In this document: piece after piece, positions 48,230-56,459 of the stretch
Position numbering within the stretch: position 1 is the stretch's first letter
Layout: every line of letters starts with the position of its first letter
From: Massilia sp. PDC64
GTDB taxonomy: Bacteria; Pseudomonadota; Gammaproteobacteria; Burkholderiales; Burkholderiaceae_D
Assembly: GCF_900101265.1 (NCBI RefSeq)
Contig: NZ_FMZS01000003.1
Span: forward strand, 518,998 to 582,997
Reading direction: 5' to 3'
Length of the DNA stretch: 64,000 nt
The notes under the pieces: generated by a model
Databases searched by the model: none
Told to the model about the DNA's origin: nothing
Seen by the model: the letters and a program-made list of their open reading frames with translations, nothing else
Translations under genes and position numbers: made by a program

Positions 48230-49054
48230 TCAGCGTTTCTGTGCCAGCAGCGCGAGCTGGTAATCCGTCTTCGCGTAACCGGCCTGGTTCTTTTCCGTCC
48301 ACGCGAGGAACTCGCGCGAGCGGTAGGCGTTCGCGATGTCGCGCGCGAACGGCTTGTCCCGGTCGGCCGTGCGCACGGCGACGAGGTTCACGTAGTTGCG
48401 CGAGATGGCTTCGCGGCGTAGCGCGTCCGTCAGCTTCAGGCCCGACGCGAGCGCGTAGTTCCCGTTGATGAACGCATAGTCCGCGTCCTGCAGGGCGCGC
48501 GGCAGTTGCGCGGCTTCCAGCGCCAGTAACCTGATTCCCTTCGGATTCGCGGCGATGTCCTTTTCCGACGCCTTCACGGGATCGGTGTTCGGGCGCAGCC
48601 GGATCCAACCCATCTGCTCCAGCATGACGAGCGCGCGCGCCTCGTTGGTCGGATCGTTCGGTAGTGCGACGGTCGTTCCCGCCTTCGCTTCGTTCAGCGA
48701 CTTGTGGCGCCGGCTATAGATGGCGATGGGCGCCGTCGGCACCGTCACCAGCTCGGACAGCGCGAGTCCGTGTTCGGCCGCGAAGCGGTTCAGGTAGACG
48801 ATGTGCTGGAACACGTTGGCGTCCAGCGACCCTTCGGCCAGCGCGAGGTTCGGTTGCACGTAGTCGCTGAACTCGACGATCCTGACCTTATAGCCTTGCC
48901 GTTCCAGCAGCGGCTTGATGCCGAGGCGGACCTGGTCCGCGTACGGTCCGGCGCTCGTGCCGATCACGAGCTCCTTCGGGTCTTTGGCGTGGGCGCCGGC
49001 GGTAACGACCAGGGAGGCGGCGAGGGCCAGCAGGGTGCGGCGTGTAAAGTGCAT
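48230..49054 (-). CDS. MetQ/NlpA-family substrate-binding protein
   Basis: A 274-residue periplasmic binding protein. The cleavable signal RRTLLALAASLVVTAGAHA is followed by IGTSAGPYADQVRLGIKPLL, then VQPNLALAEGSLDANVFQHI, typical of MetQ. It lacks the lipobox Cys of many MetQ proteins, so it is probably soluble. Third gene of the ABC operon. Ligand could be methionine or another sulfur compound. Converges with the histidine kinase gene, 1 nt apart. Confidence 0.87.
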   Translation of the reverse strand: MHFTRRTLLALAASLVVTAGAHAKDPKELVIGTSAGPYADQVRLGIKPLLERQGYKVRIVEFSDYVQPNLALAEGSLDANVFQHIVYLNRFAAEHGLALSELVTVPTAPIAIYSRRHKSLNEAKAGTTVALPNDPTNEARALVMLEQMGWIRLRPNTDPVKASEKDIAANPKGIRLLALEAAQLPRALQDADYAFINGNYALASGLKLTDALRREAISRNYVNLVAVRTADRDKPFARDIANAYRSREFLAWTEKNQAGYAKTDYQLALLAQKR

Positions 49055-49078
49055 GGATGGTCCTTGCGGTTCGATGAA

Positions 49079-49741
49079 TCAGCGCTTGTCCAGCCGGCGC
49101 GCGACGCGGGTGCCCGTCAGCTGGATCACTTGCACGAGTGCGACGAGGACGGCGACGGTGAATACCATGATGTCCGTCTCGAAGCGGTAGTAGCCGTAGC
49201 GGATGGCGAGGTCGCCTATCCCGCCGCCGCCCACGACACCCGCCACCGCCGAGTACGAGAGAAAGCTGATGGCAAGGACGGTCAGGGCCAGCACGAGGCC
49301 GGAGCGGGCTTCCACGAGCAGGACGCGCGTGACGATCTGCAGCTCGGACGCGCCCATCGCCTGCGCCGCCTCGATCACGCCGCGCGGCACGTCGCGCAAC
49401 GTCTGTTCGACGAGGCGTGCGAAATACGGCACGGCGGCGATGGACAGCGGCACCGACGCGGCCAGCGGCCCGATCGAGCTGCCCACGATCAGCCGGGTGA
49501 GCGGCACGAGCGCGACGAGCAGGATGATGAACGGGAACGAGCGGATCGTGTTCACGGTCCACCCGAGCAGCAGCGCCAGCGGGCGGTTCTGCAGCGACTG
49601 GCCGTCGCCGACGAGGAACAGCAGGATGCCGAGCGGACCGCCGAACAGAACGGCGGCAGACACGCCGATGCCCAGCATGGTGAGCGTCTGGCCCAGCGCG
49701 GCGGCCAGGTCGGGGAGCAGGTCGATGAGCGCATCAAGCAT
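49079..49741 (-). CDS. MetI-type ABC transporter permease
   Basis: A 220-residue, five-helix permease. The EAA coupling loop is visible in GVIEAAQAMGASELQIVTRVLL, and VAGVVGGGGIGDLAIRYGYYRF is a strong MetI signature. The ATG overlaps the 3' end of the ATPase gene by 8 nt. Partners are the adjacent binding protein and ATPase. Confidence 0.92.
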   Translation of the reverse strand: MLDALIDLLPDLAAALGQTLTMLGIGVSAAVLFGGPLGILLFLVGDGQSLQNRPLALLLGWTVNTIRSFPFIILLVALVPLTRLIVGSSIGPLAASVPLSIAAVPYFARLVEQTLRDVPRGVIEAAQAMGASELQIVTRVLLVEARSGLVLALTVLAISFLSYSAVAGVVGGGGIGDLAIRYGYYRFETDIMVFTVAVLVALVQVIQLTGTRVARRLDKR

Positions 49742-50507
49742 GGAGGACTCCGGGATGGAACAGCGCACCGGCTTCGGTGCCGTAGAACGCGAGCTCGCGG
49801 CCGAGGGCCGTGATGCGCGGGGCGGTCGTGTCGGCCGGGTCGAACGTCTCGGCGACGACGCCGTTCTCCAGCACGGCCACGCGGTTGCACAGGGCGCCCA
49901 GCGCCGGCAGTTCGTGGCTGACGATGACGATCGTGACACCGAGGTCCGCATTCACGGCGCGCAGGGTGTCGAGCAGGGCGCGCGTCGTTTCCGCGTCCAG
50001 CGCCGACGTCGGCTCGTCGCACAGCAGCACCTCGGGCTGGCTCGCCAGCGCCCGCGCGATCGCGACCCGCTGCTTCTGGCCGCCGGACAGGCGTGCCGGA
50101 TAATCGTCGGCCCGCGCCGCCAGGCCGACCAGCTCCAGGCACTCCAGCACGCGCCGGCGCAGCCGCGGGGGATTCAGCATGCCGTGCAGGCGCAGCGGGA
50201 AGGCGACGTTGTCGAACACCGTCAGGTTCTGCAGCAGGTTGTAGTGCTGGAAGATCATGCCGATGTTCTGGCGCGCGGCGCGCAGGTCGCGTTTCGACAG
50301 CCGCGTGAGGTCGCGGCCGGCGACGGTGACGGACCCGCTGTCGGGCGTCTCCAGCAGGTTGATGGTGCGGAGCAGCGTCGACTTGCCGGCGCCGCTCTGG
50401 CCGACGATGCCGAAGATGTCGCCGCGCTCCGCGTGCAGCGACACGTCGCGCAGCACGGGCTCGGGACCGAAGGCCTTGGTCACGTGGTCGATACGGATGA
50501 GGCTCAT
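49734..50507 (-). CDS. MetN-type ABC transporter ATPase without the C-terminal regulatory domain
   Basis: A 257-residue ATPase: Walker A GQSGAGKST, Q-loop FQHYNLL, signature LSGGQKQR, Walker B VLLCDEPTSALD, switch His in IVSHELP. Canonical MetN is about 343 residues with a C-terminal NIL/ACT domain that senses methionine; this copy ends after the nucleotide-binding domain. That hints at a non-methionine sulfur substrate or loss of trans-inhibition (inference). Confidence 0.88.
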   Translation of the reverse strand: MSLIRIDHVTKAFGPEPVLRDVSLHAERGDIFGIVGQSGAGKSTLLRTINLLETPDSGSVTVAGRDLTRLSKRDLRAARQNIGMIFQHYNLLQNLTVFDNVAFPLRLHGMLNPPRLRRRVLECLELVGLAARADDYPARLSGGQKQRVAIARALASQPEVLLCDEPTSALDAETTRALLDTLRAVNADLGVTIVIVSHELPALGALCNRVAVLENGVVAETFDPADTTAPRITALGRELAFYGTEAGALFHPGVLHA

Positions 50508-50518
50508 GGCGGTCCCCG

Positions 50519-51502
50519 TCACGCGTATGCCGTCGGTTCGAACAGCCGGCGGCCGATCCCGATGACGGCCTTGTGCGCGACGTCCTTCGCTTCGGCGATG
50601 ACCAAGGCGACTTCGCCCCGTTCGCGCTTCGTCAGGTGGGGACCGCGCGCGAAGGCGTCGTCCAGTTCGGACGCGGCGGCGTCGGCCAGCACCTGCGCGC
50701 ACCACGGCTGCGCTTGCCCGCGCACGTCGCCGCGCGTCGCTTCCAGCGCGCCCTCGGCCATGCCGAGGTAGACGTTCGCCAGCATCAGCTGCGCCACCTG
50801 CGCACGCAGGGCCGCCTGCGGGGCGGCCGCGCGGGCGGCCGGCTGGAGCACGTCGTCTTCCGTCAGTTGCACGTTCGTGAACGACACGGTAGCGCCGTCG
50901 GCCTGGCGCAGGCCGAACGCGTCCCAGTCGGCGTGGACGGACACCCCGTCGCGCTCCGTCGGCAGCACGGCGACGAGCGAACCGTGCGCGAGCGGGTCCC
51001 AGGCGCATACGGTCAGCCAGTCCGACCCAACGAAGCCGGATGGGAAAGCCTTGACGCCGTCCAGGATGTAGCCGCCCGCTGTCGGTCTGGCGACGAGGCG
51101 CTTGTCGAGCGGATTCAGGGCGTCGCCCCAGAACACGTCCTGCTCGATGGTCTCGAAGAGGAGCCGGCGCTGCTGGCGCGCGCTGCCCGTCAGGCGGATG
51201 CCGGCGATCTGCAGGTGGTGGACGCCGAGCAGGTGGGCGAGGGCGCTGTCGGCGCGCGCGACGATGCGCACGACGTCGGCGATCGTCTTCCAGCTGGCGC
51301 CCAGGCCGCCGAAATCGCGCGGCACCGACAGGGCCAGCAGGCCGGACTTGCGGATCCAATGGCGGTCGCGCCCGAGGGCGTCGGTGGCGAGGCGCGCCGC
51401 CAGGTCGTGGGCGGCGGCGATGGGGTCAAACGGGTCGGGGGCCGGCGCCTGGTGGGCGTGGCCGTCCGACGATGCGGGAACTGGGTGCAGTGCCAGATGC
51501 AT
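50519..51502 (-). CDS. SfnB/DszC-like acyl-CoA dehydrogenase-family protein, C-terminally short
   Basis: A 327-residue flavoprotein homologue; related sulfur-scavenging monooxygenases are near 400 residues. The N-terminal and middle domains are present (LLALSVPRDFGGLGASWKTI, FPSGFVGSDWLTVCAWDPLA), but the chain stops at RRLFEPTAYA. In relatives a motif of that kind continues for about 70 residues with FAD contacts and the substrate lid. The next gene starts only 11 nt later, so an internal deletion or an active short form is possible. As first gene of the MetNIQ-type operon it suggests use of an organosulfur source. Confidence 0.7.
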   Translation of the reverse strand: MHLALHPVPASSDGHAHQAPAPDPFDPIAAAHDLAARLATDALGRDRHWIRKSGLLALSVPRDFGGLGASWKTIADVVRIVARADSALAHLLGVHHLQIAGIRLTGSARQQRRLLFETIEQDVFWGDALNPLDKRLVARPTAGGYILDGVKAFPSGFVGSDWLTVCAWDPLAHGSLVAVLPTERDGVSVHADWDAFGLRQADGATVSFTNVQLTEDDVLQPAARAAAPQAALRAQVAQLMLANVYLGMAEGALEATRGDVRGQAQPWCAQVLADAAASELDDAFARGPHLTKRERGEVALVIAEAKDVAHKAVIGIGRRLFEPTAYA

Positions 51503-51572
51503 GGTCGATATCCTTCAGCAAAGTCGGCCCAGTATTGCAAACGGGAGACTCCACGTGAACGAAGATATTCGC

Positions 51573-51592
51573 CGTTCGATATGTAACGAACG
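51573..51592. promoter_or_regulatory. Inverted repeat upstream of the flavoprotein-ABC operon
   Basis: CGTTCG and CGAACG arms with an 8-nt AT-rich centre, 70 nt before the operon's ATG. Possible operator or part of the promoter. No regulator gene is adjacent. Confidence 0.35.
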
Positions 51593-51631
51593 TTAAAACG
51601 AAAAGCGACTATGCATCTACGGCCGGCGCCG

Positions 51632-52258
51632 TCAGCGGGAGACGATCAGGCGCAGGCCGAGGGCGATGAAGATGGTGCCGGCGATGCGGTCGAGCCACTG
51701 CCCGGCCTTGGGCCGGCGTGCGAGCCACTGGCCGATGGCGCCGGAAAAGAAGCCCAGCAGGCCGAACAGCACGATGGCCTGCAGGGTGAACGTGAGGCCC
51801 AGCAGCGCCGTCTGCAGGTTGGCGTCGCCCCGCTGCGCGACGACGAACTGGGGCAGGAACGACAGGAAGAACAGGGCGACCTTCGGATTGATGGCGTTGG
51901 CGACGAGGCCCTTGAAGAACAGCGTGCGGGCCGGGTCGGCGGCGGCGTGCGCCGTGTCGACGCGGGCGCCGCCCCGGCTGCGGATGGCGTGCCAGCCCAT
52001 CCAGGCCAGATACAGGCCGCCGCATACCTTGAGCGTCGTGAATGCGAGCGGCGACGCGGCGATGAGGGCGGACACGCCCACGACGGCCAGCAGCGTGTGC
52101 GACAGGCACCCGAACGCGCACCCGAGCCCGAACGCGATGCCCCGCGCCCGGCCCTTGGCGATCCCTACGCTCAGGACCATCATGTTGTCCGGTCCCGGGG
52201 ACAGCGTGAGCAGGATGGCGGCGGCGAGGAAGGCGAGGAACTGGTCGGGTGTCAGCAT
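51632..52258 (-). CDS. LysE/RhtB-family amino-acid exporter
   Basis: A 208-residue, six-helix exporter. LTLSPGPDNMMVLSVGIAKG near the N-terminus and NAINPKVALFFLSFLPQFV are signature regions. The ATG at 52258 matches the usual family start. Divergent from the metallophosphoesterase; a palindrome lies between them. Substrate unknown. Confidence 0.87.
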   Translation of the reverse strand: MLTPDQFLAFLAAAILLTLSPGPDNMMVLSVGIAKGRARGIAFGLGCAFGCLSHTLLAVVGVSALIAASPLAFTTLKVCGGLYLAWMGWHAIRSRGGARVDTAHAAADPARTLFFKGLVANAINPKVALFFLSFLPQFVVAQRGDANLQTALLGLTFTLQAIVLFGLLGFFSGAIGQWLARRPKAGQWLDRIAGTIFIALGLRLIVSR

Positions 52259-52279
52259 GGGCGCTCCTGGGCAAAAAGA

Positions 52280-52295
52280 CAATGTTACAACATTG
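52280..52295. promoter_or_regulatory. Palindrome between LysE exporter and metallophosphoesterase genes
   Basis: Perfect inverted repeat CAATGTT-AC-AACATTG centred in the 55-nt divergent gap, close enough to both starts to control both. The regulator is not adjacent. Confidence 0.5.
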
Positions 52296-52313
52296 GTGTA
52301 AAGTTCGGGTCCT

Positions 52314-53159
52314 ATGTCCAGTCACAAGCACCAGCAACCCCTGCGCAATGCGTTCGAACGCGTCCTGAACGCCGGCCTGATGAAGGGCCTGGTGGCCGGG
52401 ATCAGTTACCGGCTCGGCGGGCTGGGGCGCGTGCGGGTGACGCGCCGGGACGTGGAACTGGGGCCGGAACGGCGGCTGCCGCAGCCGCTGCGCATCGGAT
52501 TCGCTTCCGATTTCCATGCGGGCCCGACGACCCATCGCGCCGTGTTCGACGACCTGCTGGCGGCCATCCGCGCGGAAGCGCCGGACGTGATGCTGCTGGG
52601 CGGCGACTACGTGTGCTTCGACGCGGAGAACGTGTCCGTGCTGGCGGACCTGTTCGCGGGCGCGCGGGCGCCGCTGGGCACGTATGCCGTCATCGGCAAC
52701 CACGATACGTGGAACGGCCGCGCCATCATCGAAGATGCGCTGCGCGCGGGCGGCGTCGACGTGCTCGTGAACCGCAACGTCGCGTTGCCGGCGCCGTTCG
52801 GCAACGTCAGCGTGTGCGGCATCGACGATCCGTGGACAGGGAACCCGTCGGCCAGCGCCACGTTCGCGGGCGCGGGCGACGTCCGGATCTACCTGACGCA
52901 TTCGCCCGACGGCCTGTACCTCCTGGAGCGCCAGCGCTTCGACGTCGCCTTCGCCGGGCATACCCACGGCGGCCAGATCGCGCTCCCGGATGGTGCGCCG
53001 CTGTTCCATCCCAGTGGCCCGTCGTCGCGCGATTTCTGCTACGGCCGCTACGACCTGCCCGACAACGGCCCGCTGATCGTCAGCCGCGGCGTCGGCTGTT
53101 CCGGCATCCCGCTGCGGCTGAACGCGGATCCGGAACTCCTCATTTGCACCCTCCGCTAG
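52314..53159 (+). CDS. Calcineurin-like metallophosphoesterase (YkuE-like)
   Basis: A 281-residue enzyme. Dimetal motifs: FASDFHAGPTTH, LLGGDYVCFD, VIGNHDTWNG, LTHSPD and FAGHTHGGQI, in the order of the YkuE/LpxH superfamily. The N-terminus lacks a clear membrane anchor but has a hydrophobic LMKGLVAGISYRLGGLG stretch. Likely acts on a phospholipid headgroup or wall-linked phosphate (family knowledge). Substrate not known. Confidence 0.85.
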   Translation: MSSHKHQQPLRNAFERVLNAGLMKGLVAGISYRLGGLGRVRVTRRDVELGPERRLPQPLRIGFASDFHAGPTTHRAVFDDLLAAIRAEAPDVMLLGGDYVCFDAENVSVLADLFAGARAPLGTYAVIGNHDTWNGRAIIEDALRAGGVDVLVNRNVALPAPFGNVSVCGIDDPWTGNPSASATFAGAGDVRIYLTHSPDGLYLLERQRFDVAFAGHTHGGQIALPDGAPLFHPSGPSSRDFCYGRYDLPDNGPLIVSRGVGCSGIPLRLNADPELLICTLR

Positions 53160-53221
53160 GCGTTCGCGACCGTTTTTTGCGGTTTCCCAGCTTCGCTACC
53201 TTGAAATATTGAGTATTTCCT

Positions 53222-53250
53222 TTGATTCTGGATAACAGAATGGCGATAAT
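53222..53250 (+). promoter_or_regulatory. Predicted promoter of the amino-acid permease gene
   Basis: TTGATT (53222-53227), 17-nt spacer, GATAAT (53245-53250). It gives a leader of about 160 nt before the permease start codon, with the repeat GAAATA-TTGAG-TATTTC just upstream. Confidence 0.6.
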
Positions 53251-53335
53251 GTGACGCCGCCAGGCTGGCGACCGGCATTGTTCTTGCATGCCAGCCCCGG
53301 CGGTCCGAGCCCCAGGAGGAGACCCCCTTCGGCGT

Positions 53336-53419
53336 ATGTATGTGCAGGTTATCGCCTGCCCGCCGCGCATAACAATCAGGGACCGGGATCTATCTACTAT
53401 CGATTGGAGAAAGCAGTGA
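53336..53419 (+). CDS. Possible 27-residue leader peptide before the permease gene
   Basis: Short frame MYVQVIACPP, then RITIRDRDLS and TIDWRKQ. Its TGA overlaps the permease GTG (GTGA), a translational-coupling layout. It has four Arg, including rare AGG and AGA codons, and one Lys, which would suit attenuation of a cationic amino-acid transporter. AGGAGG lies 16 nt before the ATG, too far for an ideal ribosome site. Evidence is modest. Confidence 0.3.
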   Translation: MYVQVIACPPRITIRDRDLSTIDWRKQ

Positions 53420-54819
53420 GTCTTTTCAGAACCAAGAATCTCGACAACATGGTCGCAGCCTCCCGTACCCCGGGCGGGCTGAAGAAAGTGCTGGGGCCAA
53501 CCGACCTCATCCTCATGGGCATCGGGGCGATCGTCGGCACCGGTATCTTCGTGCTGACCGGTACCGGCGCGTTGACGGCCGGCCCGGCGTTGACGGTGTC
53601 GTTCATCGTCGCCGCCATCGCGTGCGGCTTCGCGGCCATGTGCTACGCGGAGTTCGCGTCGACCGTGCCGATCGCCGGTTCGATCTACACCTACAGCTAC
53701 GTCGTCCTCGGCGAACTGGTCGCCTGGATGATCGGCTGGGACCTGCTGCTCGAATACGGGCTGGCGACGTCGGCGGTGGCCGTCGGCTGGTCCGGCTATT
53801 TCCAGTCGCTGATGAGCGGCTTCGGCATCACCATCCCCGAAGCGCTGACCGCCGCGCCGGGCGCGGTGCCGGGCGTCCATAGCGTAATGAACCTGCCGGC
53901 GCTCGTCATCATGCTCGTGCTGACCGCGATGCTGTCGTGGGGCGTGCGCGAATCGGCCCGCGTCAACAACATCATGGTCGTCATCAAGATGATCGTCGTG
54001 CTGCTGTTCATCGCCGTCGGCTTCAAGCACGTCACGCCGGCCAACTGGCACCCGTTCGCGCCGTTCGGCGGCACGGGCATCATGAGCGCCGCCGCCGTCG
54101 TGTTCTTCGCGTTCATCGGTTTCGATGCCGTCACGTCGGCCGCGGAGGAAGTCAAGCGCCCGGAACGCGACCTCCCGATCGGCATCATCGGCTCGCTCAC
54201 CATCTGCACGATCCTGTACGTGATCGTCGCCGCCATCATGACGGGCATCGTCCCGTTCCAGATGTTCAAGGGCATCGACCACCCCGTTTCGCTGGCCCTG
54301 CAGCACGCGGGCGAAAACTGGTTCGCCGGCTGGATCGACCTTGGTGCCATCCTCGGCATGACCACCGTGATCCTCGTGATGGCCTATGGCCAGACCCGCA
54401 TCATCTACGCCATGTCGCGCGACGGCCTGCTGCCGGCGAAGCTGTCGACCGTGCACCCGAAGTTCGGCACCCCGTTCTTCGCCACGTGGGCCGTCGGCAT
54501 CCTGTTCGGCCTGATCGCCGCCTTCGTGCCGCTGAACGTGCTGGCGGAACTCGTCAACATTGGCACCCTGGCCGCGTTCTGCCTCGTGTCCGTCGCCGTG
54601 ATCATCCTGCGCAAGAAGCGCCCGGACCTGAAGCGCGCGTTCCGCTGCCCGGGCGTGCCCATCGTGCCGGGCATCGCCGTCGTGTTCTGCGTGGCGCTGA
54701 TGTCGTTCCTGTCCGCGATCACGTGGGTGGCATTCATCATCTGGCTGGTGCTGGGCCTGCTGGTGTATTTCGGCTATGCCCGTTCGCGTTCCCTGCTGAG
54801 CGGCGTGACGCAGTCGTAA
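53416..54819 (+). CDS. APC-superfamily amino-acid permease (cationic amino-acid type)
   Basis: A 467-residue transporter with about 12 membrane helices. GTG 53416 follows GGAGA. The start (SLFRTKNLDNMVAASR) and the loop segments DLILMGIGAIVGTGIFVLTG, VVFFAFIGFDAVTSAAEEVK and YAMSRDGLLPAKLS match the YfnA/CAT subgroup, which moves cationic or small neutral amino acids with protons. It is 164 nt upstream of a pair that would make cyanophycin (Asp-Arg polymer), so arginine supply is an attractive inference. Ends at a strong terminator. Confidence 0.87.
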   Translation: MSLFRTKNLDNMVAASRTPGGLKKVLGPTDLILMGIGAIVGTGIFVLTGTGALTAGPALTVSFIVAAIACGFAAMCYAEFASTVPIAGSIYTYSYVVLGELVAWMIGWDLLLEYGLATSAVAVGWSGYFQSLMSGFGITIPEALTAAPGAVPGVHSVMNLPALVIMLVLTAMLSWGVRESARVNNIMVVIKMIVVLLFIAVGFKHVTPANWHPFAPFGGTGIMSAAAVVFFAFIGFDAVTSAAEEVKRPERDLPIGIIGSLTICTILYVIVAAIMTGIVPFQMFKGIDHPVSLALQHAGENWFAGWIDLGAILGMTTVILVMAYGQTRIIYAMSRDGLLPAKLSTVHPKFGTPFFATWAVGILFGLIAAFVPLNVLAELVNIGTLAAFCLVSVAVIILRKKRPDLKRAFRCPGVPIVPGIAVVFCVALMSFLSAITWVAFIIWLVLGLLVYFGYARSRSLLSGVTQS

Positions 54820-54837
54820 TCCACCGGCCGCGTTCCG

Positions 54838-54864
54838 AAAGCGGCGCTGCGGCGCCGCTTTTTA
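54838..54864 (+). terminator. Intrinsic terminator after the permease gene
   Basis: GCGGCGC / GCGCCGC stem with TGCG loop, preceded by AAA and followed by TTTTTA. Confidence 0.9.
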
Positions 54865-54983
54865 TTTGTGCAACGATACAATTTTTGTAATCCCTGTCCG
54901 ACATTCTGGAGGGAAGCGTACCGATTACGCCAAGTAAGGCGGGTCAGCATAATCGTGGTAGAACATTTACCAAAAGATTTGTT

Positions 54984-56441
54984 ATGACCTCCACTTTTGT
55001 CGTCGACAGCCCGGCACGCGCAGCGGACCGGGACACCCGCCCGGTCCAGGTATCGTCCGCCAGGGACTTGTACTTCGCGCTGATGGACAACCCGGCCGCG
55101 GCCCTCGAGGCGTCCCGTGCGTTCCTCACGGCGCAGATCGAAGTCGCGCGCGCCGAACCGTGCGAACTGCCGGATGCCGTCTGGCAATTGCAGGGCTGGA
55201 TCCAGGGCCGCGCCGAATCGGTCGGCATTGCCTACCGCGAATACCTGGCCGCGCGCAAGAACGGCGCGCCGCGCCGCTACTTCACGAATAAGTCGCACGC
55301 GCTGTACTTCCTGAAGGGCGTCGCGCCCACGAAGCTCGTCGACGGCGCCTGGCTGTACGGCACGCTGTCGCGCTGGGAGAACCCGGACTTCCACCCGCTC
55401 ATCAAGACCTATCTCGAAGAGCTGGGCGACGGCGTCCCGGACAAGAACCACGTGACCCTGTACCGCCGCCTGCTCGCGGCGCACGGCTGCGAACACTGGG
55501 AGACGCTGCCGGAGGACCACTTCGTGCAGGGCGCCATCCAGCTCGCGCTCGCGTACAACGCCGACGCCTTCCTGCCCGAGGTGGTCGGCTACAACCTCGG
55601 CTACGAACAGCTGCCGCTGCACCTCCTGATCACGTCGTACGAGTTGAACGAACTGGGCATCGACCCGTATTACTTCACCCTGCACGTCACCGTCGACAAC
55701 GCGGGCAGCGGCCACGCGCACAAGGCCGTGCAGGCGCTGCGCCACCTGATGGCGCAGTCCGGCGACCCGGCCGCGTTCTTCCGGCGCGTGCTGGACGGCT
55801 ACCGCCTGAACGACCTGGGCGCGTGCACGACGTCCGTCATCGGCGCATTCGACCTGGAAGCGGAACTGGTCGAGATCTTCAGCGCGAAGGCGGCCATCGG
55901 CAAGAACATGCACTCGGATTACTGCCGCGTGGCCGGCCGCTCCGTCAACGACTGGCTCGCGGACCCGAAGCAGATCCCGGATTTCCTGACGAAGCTGGAG
56001 GAATCCGGCTGGATCCAGCGCGGCGAGGACGTGGAGCAGAGCCGCTTCTGGCGCCTGATCCAGGGCGAGCGCGCGGAGATGTTCGGCGTGTTTTCCAGCT
56101 ACGAGCAGCAGGTGCTGCGCGACTGGATCACGACGCCGCGCGACGCCACGGCCACCGCGCGCACGACCCGCGTGCTGAGCCACCGCGCGCGCCAGCGCAC
56201 GCTCGACAGCCTCACGCAGCACGCGCAGCGCAGCGGGTATCCGGAGCGGGGCCTGATCCGGCGGCGTGCCGCCGGCAGCGGCGGCGACTCCGAACTGCAC
56301 CAGCTGGAAGAACGCGTGGCGGGCGCCGCCGGCAAGCCGGAGGCGATGGCCATGCTGGCGCAGCTGATGTCGCCGTCCGTGCACCACACGGCGCTGGGCC
56401 TGATGGCCACCCGGATGTATTCGCAGCTGCTCGACGCCTGA
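54984..56441 (+). CDS. Heme-oxygenase-like (HDO-type) iron-containing redox protein
   Basis: A 485-residue mostly alpha-helical protein. The central part resembles the iron-containing redox/heme-oxygenase-like diiron family (Haem_oxygenas_2 type). Candidate metal ligands lie in LPEVVGYNLGYEQLPLHLL (Glu199, Glu208, His213) and in a later helix with His234, Asp238 and His244/246. The C-terminal 110 residues are charged and specific. It is 18 nt upstream of cyanophycin synthetase and surely co-transcribed. It may oxidise an amino-acid side chain, the polymer, or a precursor. No activity can be read from sequence. Start ATG 54984 has no clear ribosome site. Confidence 0.72.
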   Translation: MTSTFVVDSPARAADRDTRPVQVSSARDLYFALMDNPAAALEASRAFLTAQIEVARAEPCELPDAVWQLQGWIQGRAESVGIAYREYLAARKNGAPRRYFTNKSHALYFLKGVAPTKLVDGAWLYGTLSRWENPDFHPLIKTYLEELGDGVPDKNHVTLYRRLLAAHGCEHWETLPEDHFVQGAIQLALAYNADAFLPEVVGYNLGYEQLPLHLLITSYELNELGIDPYYFTLHVTVDNAGSGHAHKAVQALRHLMAQSGDPAAFFRRVLDGYRLNDLGACTTSVIGAFDLEAELVEIFSAKAAIGKNMHSDYCRVAGRSVNDWLADPKQIPDFLTKLEESGWIQRGEDVEQSRFWRLIQGERAEMFGVFSSYEQQVLRDWITTPRDATATARTTRVLSHRARQRTLDSLTQHAQRSGYPERGLIRRRAAGSGGDSELHQLEERVAGAAGKPEAMAMLAQLMSPSVHHTALGLMATRMYSQLLDA

Positions 56442-56459
56442 CCATAACAAGGGATTCCT

